Assembly: GCA_003523225.1 (NCBI GenBank)
Contig: DPGK01000001.1
Coordinates: 1,115-48,654, forward strand
DNA: 47,540 nt
DNA from: Clostridiales bacterium
GTDB lineage: Bacteria > Bacillota > Clostridia > Oscillospirales > CAG-272
Direction: 5' to 3'
A model generated the notes under the pieces. That model saw nothing but the letters and a program-made list of their open reading frames with translations. It did no database searches and was not told where the DNA came from. Position numbers and translations under genes: made by a program. This document shows, piece after piece, positions 14,047 to 22,100 of this stretch; positions within the stretch are counted from its first letter, which is position 1, and every line of letters starts with the position of its first letter.

Positions 14047-14704
14047 TAAAATAATCTTACTGCTTTCGGCAGGCGCGGTCTTTACGGCGGTGTGGCTGGT
14101 TCTGCTGCGCAAGCGGCTTGATATGCCGTGGTACGCGGCAATCCCGCTCGCCATTCTGCATACAGTTTACGGCGTGCTGACTGTCAAGGTATTTGCCTTT
14201 CTTGAAACCGGGTTCAATACGGACAGCCTTGGAAACATGAGCCTGTTCGGCGGGGTGTTCTTCATGCCGCTGGCTTACTGGCTCGGAGCAAAGCTCTCAA
14301 AACGGTCATACAGGGAGGTATTTGACGTATTTACTCCCTGCATGATATTCACCGTCATGTGTGCGCGTATAAACTGTATCGTATCAGGCTGCTGTATCGG
14401 CTTACCGATACCGGGCATGAACGGCGTTCGTTTCCCGACGCGCGAAGCAGAGATACTGTTTTACATAATACTGCTTATCTGCCTTTGCCCGCGTGTTCTG
14501 AAAGGGAAGTATCGCGGCCAGGCATATCCCATATACATGATAAGCTACGGGGCGTTCCGCTTTGTTGAGGAGTTTTTCCGCAGTGCGGATACAAGCTCAG
14601 TTTTTCACAGGGCCCACATCTGGGCGCTTATAACATTGATTATCGGCATAAGTATTTATGTGGAAATAAAATCTGAAACAGCAACCAGGAAAAGGAGAAG
14701 ATGA
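14039..14704 (+). CDS. Lgt-family membrane protein (prolipoprotein diacylglyceryl transferase paralogue)
   Basis: 221 aa with about six membrane helices. SLFGGVFFMPLAYWLG, then CARINCIVSGCCIGLP and the late YGAFRFVEEFFRS correspond to the Lgt motifs with the key Arg residues. Lgt attaches diacylglycerol to lipobox cysteines. This copy is shorter than the usual 250-300 aa, has a GCC pair in the second motif, and sits inside a capsule locus. It is therefore probably a paralogue with another lipid or glycan substrate rather than the housekeeping enzyme. ATG 14039 overlaps the acyltransferase stop; the GTG at 14030 is possible. The stop overlaps the next ATG (ATGA). Confidence 0.75.
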   Translation: MSDKIILLLSAGAVFTAVWLVLLRKRLDMPWYAAIPLAILHTVYGVLTVKVFAFLETGFNTDSLGNMSLFGGVFFMPLAYWLGAKLSKRSYREVFDVFTPCMIFTVMCARINCIVSGCCIGLPIPGMNGVRFPTREAEILFYIILLICLCPRVLKGKYRGQAYPIYMISYGAFRFVEEFFRSADTSSVFHRAHIWALITLIIGISIYVEIKSETATRKRRR

Positions 14705-17700
14705 AAATGGTTGAACGTATATCAAAGAGATTTCTGTCGTTGACTTTAGTTGCAGTTATGCTTCTGAGTCTCTTGCCCGCTTTCGCACTGCCCGCGTTTG
14801 CGGCGACGAGCGGCACACTGAACGGTCTGAGTGATGCCAACATTGGTCTGAACTTTAGCGGCACAGCAGACAATGCTTGGAGCGCAACAGGCACAACAAT
14901 CACTGGTTCAGTCGTCTCTGTCGGAGGAACCTGTAGTGACACCAGCTACAACTCCACACTGACTATCAAAAACAACAAAGCCACAAAAGCCACACTGTCA
15001 TTCAACTATTCCATTGAGCTGAATAGCGGTACGATTACAGTGGACGGTAATAAGGTTGCTTCAAATGGTAATTTCAGCAAAGAACTTGCCGCCGGTACTT
15101 CTATTACGGTCAAGATCGAATCTGGCAGCACCACAGCTACAAAAATCACCATGACCGATGTTGCACTGGTCTCAGATGTAACAGCAACCACGACCTTTGT
15201 GCCTGCCGAAAACGGCACCTATACAGTGGATGGTAAGACTGTCACAGAGGAATACAGCAACACGCAAAGTTCTATGACAGCTTATCAGGTGGTGGCAAGC
15301 CCGGCAGAGGGGTATCAGTTCCTTGGCTGGTACAATCTGACCACCGGCAAGTGCATAGCCACTGCTGCATCCACTGCTCTGAATATCGAAAGTGACTGCA
15401 CTGTTACAGCAAAATTTGCAAGTAAAGCCGTTGCTCTTTTTGAGACGGGCGGTCAGCGTTTTGCGGATCTGAATGAGGCGGTTGCCTATGCACAGGCGAA
15501 CAGTCAATCTAAAATCACATTGGCTACCGACGGTTCTATCAGCGGTACCTACACCATTCCTGCTGGGATTACACTGCTAATTCCCTTTGATTCAGCAGGA
15601 ACCCTGTATACGGATTCTCCTGCGGCAATCCGCACGACCCCAACATCTAAAGCGTTCCGGACGCTGACGATGGCCGAAGGTACTTCTATCACCGTCAATG
15701 GTGCGATCAGCCTGGGCGGCAGATATTTCGCAGCTGGCGGTGGTCAGCAGGGACGCCCCATTGGCGATTACGGCTACATCAAAATGGCGAATAACAGTTC
15801 CATTACGGTGAAGAGCGGCGGTAATCTCTATGCATGGGGCTTTATTTCCGGCAGCGGCTCTATTCTGGCGGAATCCGGCGCAACCGTGTATGAGTTCTAC
15901 CAGATCGCGGATTTCCGCGGCGGCAGTGCCTCCTCCGGCATGGGTAACAATGTGTTCCCCTTCTCCCAGTATTTCGTTCAGAACATTGAAGTTCCCCTGA
16001 CGCTGAATGCGGGCGCCAATGAAAAGGTTTTCAGCGGCGTTTATGCAATGAGCACCACGTATACTACTGCAATCAGTTTCATTGGTGACAATGGTATGTT
16101 CAAAGTTGTCTCCGGAAGCTTCACCAAAGACTACGATGAAAAGACGGACCGTCTGATCCTTACTGTGAACGGTGAGGCGGAACTGAACACTCTTGCCCTG
16201 AAGTTAGCTGGCATGAGTGTCAACTCCGCAAACTATGTACTCCCCATCACCAACAACATCTCCATCAACATTCAGTCCGGAAAGGTCACCATCAACCAGG
16301 ATACCGCACTGTTGGCTGGCGTTGAGGTAAGCATTGCCGAGGGGGCTGATTTGACTGTCTCCAACGGTAAGAATGTCTACGTTTACGACAGTGACGAGTG
16401 GAATTCCGACAACTTTGTCTGGGGCCCTTGCAAGTTTAAGTCTGTTGCCTATGCGCCCGGCAAAGCCTATAACCGCACCAATGCAGACCTGAAGGATGCC
16501 AAGGTGGATGTAAACGGCAGCCTGACGGCTATCGGTGCCATCTACACCACCAAGGGCGGCGCAGACATCTGCTCCAGCGAAGGTACCGGCAAATACATTC
16601 AGCAAGGCGCTCCCGGGACGGCAAGCCAAACCTATCAATATAACGCAAACGGAAATAATGCGGTTACCATTCCCATCACTGCCGCCAAGCTGCACAACGG
16701 CAGTCAGTATGTCGGCACGGCTGAGGAGTACACCGCTACCGAAGGTGCTGCTGCGGGCAGTGCGTACAGATGGTGGACTTACGACAGCAAGTGGCATTCT
16801 GCTGACGAAATCCTTGTCTCCTTCGACGCTAACGGCGGAGAGGGCAGCATGGATGCTATGACGCAAAAGAAGGATGCGTCCTTCACGCTTACCGGCAACA
16901 CATTCACGCGCACCGGATACGACTTTACCGGATGGAACACGGAAAAGGACGGCAGCGGAACTTCCTATACCGACGGTGCAACCGTCACATTTACAAGCGA
17001 TACCGTGCTGTACGCTCAGTGGAAGGCGAAGAAGTACACCGTCACATGGGTGAACGAAGACGGCACTGTCCTTGAGACCGACGAAAATGTGCCCTATGGC
17101 ACAACGCCCACCTATAACGGCGAGACGCCCACCAAGGCGGCGAATGCTCAGTACACATACACCTTCAAGGGCTGGACTCCTGATGTTGACACGGTCACCG
17201 GAAATGTGACCTACACCGCTGTGTACGATTCCACGGTCAATACCTACACCGTGACTTGGAAAAATGAGAACGGTGATGTGCTGGAGACCGACCAGAATGT
17301 GGCCTACGGCACCGTTCCCACTTATAACGGCGCAACCCCCACCAAGGCAGCTGACGCTCAGTACACCTACACCTTCAAGGGCTGGACACCTGCTGTTTCC
17401 GAGGTCAAAGGCAATGTGACCTACACTGCCTCGTACATACGCTACATCAGATATTATCGCGTGACCTGGTATGAAGCGGATGGTTCTATCCGTGGCAATG
17501 AGCCGCGCGTTGCTTACGGTTCCAATATTTGGGATATGACAGAATCATATACACCTACTCCTCCCACCAAGGCGGCCGATGCACAGTACACCTATACCTT
17601 CGACCATTGGGTGAACAGGGAGACGAACGAAGCGATCACCACTGCATCCAGAGTAACCGGCGATACAGACCTCGATCCTGTGTTCAAGCAGGAGCTCAGA

Positions 17701-19032
17701 ATGTATACCATCACCTGGAAGAACGACGACGGCACGATTCTTGAGACAGACGAGAAGGTGGAATACGGCACTGTTCCCACCTATGACGGCGAGACGCCCA
17801 CAAAGGCTGAGGAAACGCGCTATACATATTCCTTCATCGGATGGGACAAAGATGTCACTGCGGTATCCGGAGATGTTACATATACCGCGCAGTTCGAAAA
17901 GACAGGCAAAAACGGGCTTTCCGTCGAGGATGACGGCACATACTGGCTTGAAGACGGCGAACCTGTCCTTAACAAGGGACTTGTACGCATCAACATCAGC
18001 ATGGATGACGGGATCCACTATCACTACTACTACTTCGGTGAGGACGGCAAGGCTGTCAAGGACGGCGATTACAAGGTCTATAAGAACAACGGTCTGCCGC
18101 TGCCCTGCTATCAATACAGGTTTGATGAGGACGGTATCATCGTTCACGACTATGACACCACAAAGAACGGCATCCGCGAGGGTGATAACTCCATTTTCTA
18201 CTACATCGACGGCGTAAAGGTCGGCGAGGGACTTCTCCTTATTGACGGATATTATTACTATGCCAGGACCTCCTCGGGTGAGATCGTAAGAGGCAGATCC
18301 TACTGGGTAACAAAGACCAACGGTCTTATTGACAATGAAGGCGAGTACGAGTTCGACGCCGACGGCAGAATGATACTTGACGGTTTTGTAACAGTAAACG
18401 GAGCTACCTACTACTACACTGACGGCAAGCCTGCGCTTGGCTTTACAAAGATAGGCGACGATTACTATCTGTTCAACAATAAGAGCGGCAAGATGTACAG
18501 CAGCGCCACGCTGTGGGTCGGTCCAAACGACTACGGCATCGTCGGCGGAATGTACTATTTCGGCGCTGACGGTAAGATGGAAGTGCCGGATCTTGAAAAC
18601 GGTCAGAAGGCTGTCGTCGTGGCTGATGACGGAACAATGTACTTCACAGTTGACGGCGCGCGCATGGTAAGCGGTATTTACGAGCTTGACGGCGAGTATT
18701 ACTACGCGCACAGCAACGGCGCGTTAGCAGTAAACGAGTCTGTTTACCTTGACACCGGAGTCCTCGGTCAAAAGGGCTGGTACGGCTTCGGCGCTGACGG
18801 CAAGCTTGTAAGGAACGGATTTGTCGAGGGCAAGGACGGCTCGGTATACTACTACGTTGACGGCGTCCGCGCCACCGGATTTACCAAGATCGGCGACGAT
18901 TATTACCTCTTCAACGTCTCAAGCGGCAAGATGTACAGCAATGTCACTCTGTGGGTCGGAAGCAACACCTACGGCATCACGGGCGGTATGTACTACTTCG
19001 GCGCGGACGGAAGGATGAGCCTTACCGACTGA
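14701..19032 (+). CDS. very large secreted surface protein with InlB-type and cell-wall-binding repeats
   Basis: 1443 aa. A signal peptide of about 34 aa (LLSLLPAFALPAFA) is followed by a Ser/Thr/Gly-rich region to about residue 700 with many short beta strands, likely a beta-solenoid or adhesin shaft. Residues 706-778 form a Listeria-Bacteroides (InlB B) repeat starting VSFDANGGEG. Four repeats of 70-78 aa follow to about 1070, each with T-W-x-(N/E)-(E/D)-(D/N)-G and GWT/GWD, then about 370 aa of aromatic cell-wall-binding (glucan/choline-binding-like) repeats to the end. There is no LPXTG motif, so anchoring would be non-covalent. Leu codons are mostly CTG to about 17.7 kb and mostly CTT after, suggesting a mosaic. 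ATG 14701 overlaps the previous stop. Confidence 0.85.
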   Translation: MKMVERISKRFLSLTLVAVMLLSLLPAFALPAFAATSGTLNGLSDANIGLNFSGTADNAWSATGTTITGSVVSVGGTCSDTSYNSTLTIKNNKATKATLSFNYSIELNSGTITVDGNKVASNGNFSKELAAGTSITVKIESGSTTATKITMTDVALVSDVTATTTFVPAENGTYTVDGKTVTEEYSNTQSSMTAYQVVASPAEGYQFLGWYNLTTGKCIATAASTALNIESDCTVTAKFASKAVALFETGGQRFADLNEAVAYAQANSQSKITLATDGSISGTYTIPAGITLLIPFDSAGTLYTDSPAAIRTTPTSKAFRTLTMAEGTSITVNGAISLGGRYFAAGGGQQGRPIGDYGYIKMANNSSITVKSGGNLYAWGFISGSGSILAESGATVYEFYQIADFRGGSASSGMGNNVFPFSQYFVQNIEVPLTLNAGANEKVFSGVYAMSTTYTTAISFIGDNGMFKVVSGSFTKDYDEKTDRLILTVNGEAELNTLALKLAGMSVNSANYVLPITNNISINIQSGKVTINQDTALLAGVEVSIAEGADLTVSNGKNVYVYDSDEWNSDNFVWGPCKFKSVAYAPGKAYNRTNADLKDAKVDVNGSLTAIGAIYTTKGGADICSSEGTGKYIQQGAPGTASQTYQYNANGNNAVTIPITAAKLHNGSQYVGTAEEYTATEGAAAGSAYRWWTYDSKWHSADEILVSFDANGGEGSMDAMTQKKDASFTLTGNTFTRTGYDFTGWNTEKDGSGTSYTDGATVTFTSDTVLYAQWKAKKYTVTWVNEDGTVLETDENVPYGTTPTYNGETPTKAANAQYTYTFKGWTPDVDTVTGNVTYTAVYDSTVNTYTVTWKNENGDVLETDQNVAYGTVPTYNGATPTKAADAQYTYTFKGWTPAVSEVKGNVTYTASYIRYIRYYRVTWYEADGSIRGNEPRVAYGSNIWDMTESYTPTPPTKAADAQYTYTFDHWVNRETNEAITTASRVTGDTDLDPVFKQELRMYTITWKNDDGTILETDEKVEYGTVPTYDGETPTKAEETRYTYSFIGWDKDVTAVSGDVTYTAQFEKTGKNGLSVEDDGTYWLEDGEPVLNKGLVRINISMDDGIHYHYYYFGEDGKAVKDGDYKVYKNNGLPLPCYQYRFDEDGIIVHDYDTTKNGIREGDNSIFYYIDGVKVGEGLLLIDGYYYYARTSSGEIVRGRSYWVTKTNGLIDNEGEYEFDADGRMILDGFVTVNGATYYYTDGKPALGFTKIGDDYYLFNNKSGKMYSSATLWVGPNDYGIVGGMYYFGADGKMEVPDLENGQKAVVVADDGTMYFTVDGARMVSGIYELDGEYYYAHSNGALAVNESVYLDTGVLGQKGWYGFGADGKLVRNGFVEGKDGSVYYYVDGVRATGFTKIGDDYYLFNVSSGKMYSNVTLWVGSNTYGITGGMYYFGADGRMSLTD
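17041..17905 (+). repeat. tandem 70-78-codon repeats within surface protein
   Basis: The block ACCAAGGC...CAGTACAC recurs at 17131, 17341 and 17566, and in diverged form at 17800 (spacings 210, 225 and 234 bp). The first two units are nearly identical, a substrate for recombinational copy-number change. Confidence 0.8.
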
Positions 19033-19085
19033 AAAATCCCCGACGCATAAGCATAAACCAGGAGTAAACAAAATTTAAGCAACCA

Positions 19086-19137
19086 AACAGACTCCTGCAC
19101 TCATTTTTGACAGGAGCTGCAGGGGTCTGTTATTTAT
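19086..19137 (+). terminator. terminator-like hairpin between the two large surface genes
   Basis: 14-bp stem with one G-T pair (19086-19099 with 19118-19131) and an 18-nt loop, followed by ATTTATC. The T-run is weak, so partial termination or mRNA processing is plausible within the locus. Confidence 0.6.
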
Positions 19138-19191
19138 CGCCGGCAACAACACGAATCTGCATGAATTGAAAATCGAAGAAAGGAATTGTTT

Positions 19192-22100
19192 ATGTACAGA
19201 TCAAAAGAAGCAAGAATACTGTCAGTGCTGCTGACAGTCATTATGATCTTCGGCATGTTACCCATTACCGCATGGGCAGAGGGTGACACGGATACCGGTG
19301 CGGCGACCGGATACAGCGAGTTTCTGACCTCGCTTGGCGAGCTTGAGACATACGCGGACGCGTACGTGCTTGAACACGCCGATGAGGACGCTGTCGCGTT
19401 AGTGATAAACTACATCCGCTGCGGTGTGGAGAAATACACCTCCAGTCTCTGGACTACTTTCTGCGGTCCGGAAAAAACCGCTTTTGTAAACTACGTTTCC
19501 GAGCAGGATAAAGCAAACGGAACAAGCGCGTCAAGGCTGCGCGATCTGAGCTGCTTCACCCTCCCCCACGGAGGCGAAGTAGACTTTACACATATGTTCG
19601 GATGCATGGATATGGCTTACCACACCGGAAACCAGAACACGGCTGACCTCGGAAGCTGGGCGGGCGATATCTGCGACCTGATCCAGCTCACCTCAAATGC
19701 GGGTGTGACCGGAACGGTGGAGGAAATGGCGGAGGAGATCCGCACAAGCAACGATAAATACTTCCTCTACGACGCGCCCGACGCAAATTCCTTCGGTATT
19801 CTTGATCTTTACGGAGACCTTGATTCATTTTACATTCTCAGTAAGCTTGACGGAAGCAACACCATAAGCTCGGTAATGAAGAATTACTTCACTGCGAGCC
19901 TTACGGATGCGATCCGGGTAAAGTTCTTCCTTCAGAACCGACTCGGCGGCGTTTCCGCCAAGGAGGACATACGCAACGAGGTATACGAGATATACTGTGG
20001 AAACGAGGGTATCAGGACCCTTGAGGGAACATATCTCCCCGACGGCGTAAATGCCGACCTGCGCAAGGCGTGCTGCTATGCGTTTGCGGACTATCTTTAC
20101 GAGACAGTCAAGGATCAGATGGATAACACCTACTACAAGGTGTTCTCAACCAGCACCTCGACACTTGCCCCCGGCGTTACGCAGGAAATAAAAATGGCGC
20201 AGACAAAGGACGATAAACAGATCGTTTACTATATCGCCACGGTAGACATCACCCGCAGTGACGTCAGCATATATGCAAACTACAATAACAACGACGGCTC
20301 GGTCTTGGGAATGTCCCGCGTGACCGATCAGATGGACGCCGCGCAGCAAAAGCATTCCGATCCGAATGATGCCGAAAATTACATTCCTAATTACAACGCT
20401 GTGCTCGGTGTGAACGCAGACTACTACGATATGAGCAACGGCTGTCCTTCTGGCGTGCTGGTCATGGATGGAGTTCAGTATCATGACTTCAACGGGCGGA
20501 CATTCTTCGCCATCCTCAACGACGGCACTGCCGTCATCGGCGGCAGCGACGAGTGGGAGACGTACAAGAACGACATAAAGGAAGCTGTCGGCGCACATAC
20601 GTGGCTGGTAAAGGACGGGCAGATCGCCGTCACAGACACAAGCGATTACTACAAAACGCGCGCTTCCCGCACCTGCGTGGGTATCACCTATGACGGTCAG
20701 GTGGTGCTTATGGTGCTTGACGGCAGACAGGAGCCGTTCTCTGCCGGCGGAAACGCCCTTGAAATTGCACAAATAATGCTTGACGCCGGATGTGTTTCGG
20801 CGATCAATCTTGACGGCGGCGGCTCCTCCACCTTTGCCGCAAAGGGCGAGGGCGAGGAGAGCGTTTCGGTCGTAAACCGCCCCTCTGACGGATACGAGCG
20901 CTCGGTAAGCTCCTCTTTGCTGGTCGTATCAACGGCAAAGCCGTCAAGCGTGTTTGACCATGCTGTCATTACAGCCGAATACGACTACCTGACCCCGGGC
21001 ACGGAGCTGGGTGTAAGAGTTTACGGCGTTACTCCGGTCGGCGGAGCTATTGACATTCCCGAGGGTTCAACTCTCAAAGTGTCCGACACAAGCATCGGCA
21101 GCGTGACAAGCGACGGCGTGTTTACGGCGCTTGCCGTGGGCGATGTAAAGGTTCAGCTTGTCGGCGCTGACGGAACTGTGCTCGGTTCAAAGACACTGCA
21201 CGTGGTCGAACCGACAGAGCTTGCATTTACCAAGAGAACCGTCAATGCGGTATACGGTGAAGCCACCGAGCTGCCGCTTGAAGCGACCTATAACGGCAAC
21301 GCGGTAAAGATAAATCCGGGGGATGTTCAGTTCGGATTTCTCAAGATCACGCTCGAGTCCATCGGAGAGGTGGAGGGCGGCGCGGTCAACACCACAAAGA
21401 CAGAGCTGGTGTTTGAGTATCCCGAAGCCGGAACGATAAGCGGATTCAGCTTCACTCCGAATATAGGCAGCGACCTGCGCACGCTGACTGTCGGCGCAGT
21501 GCTTAAGAGCAAGCTGGCGGAGCTTGAGGCTACCATAAACAGCGAGTATGCCGCAGCATATGCGGAAGCCAAGTCCAAGGGCTACAGCGACGCGGAGGCT
21601 GCCATTCAGGCGCAGACCGCTGCCGTAAACAAAGCGCTTGATAACGCAACAAGGATCACCGTCTACCTTTACAGCAGCGATGAGGCAAACTTTGATTTCA
21701 ACGATGCCACCGGAGGCAGCGGAGTGCTGGCATGGAACCGTGATGTTCCCGGCTCTGATTACAGCGGCGATGATGATATTTACTATCTGACCGCCACGGG
21801 CGCAACCGGAGAAGCCGCATACGTCTTTGCGGTGGATATGTCCAAGGTTCCGATCCCCGAAAAGCTCACCGGGCTGCTTTATATGCTCCCCGGAGGAGAT
21901 CAGGAGGGAAGGACCGCGTGGGATTTCCTGCTTCAGCTTGCAGAGCGCATAAGCCCGCTTACTACGGTAACGATAACGCTGGACTTCCCGGAGGGCTTTA
22001 CGGCAGATATCTCCGAGCTGCGTCTGGCAAACGAATATTTTACCCTGACCTCCACGGATATTGTGGGCAACAGGCTGACGGTGGTGTGCAACTTCATCGA

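Noticed and set aside
17545..18711. 388-codon minus-strand frame opposite the first surface gene
   Set aside because: Same reason: antisense of a repetitive, GC-skewed coding region, with no start site.
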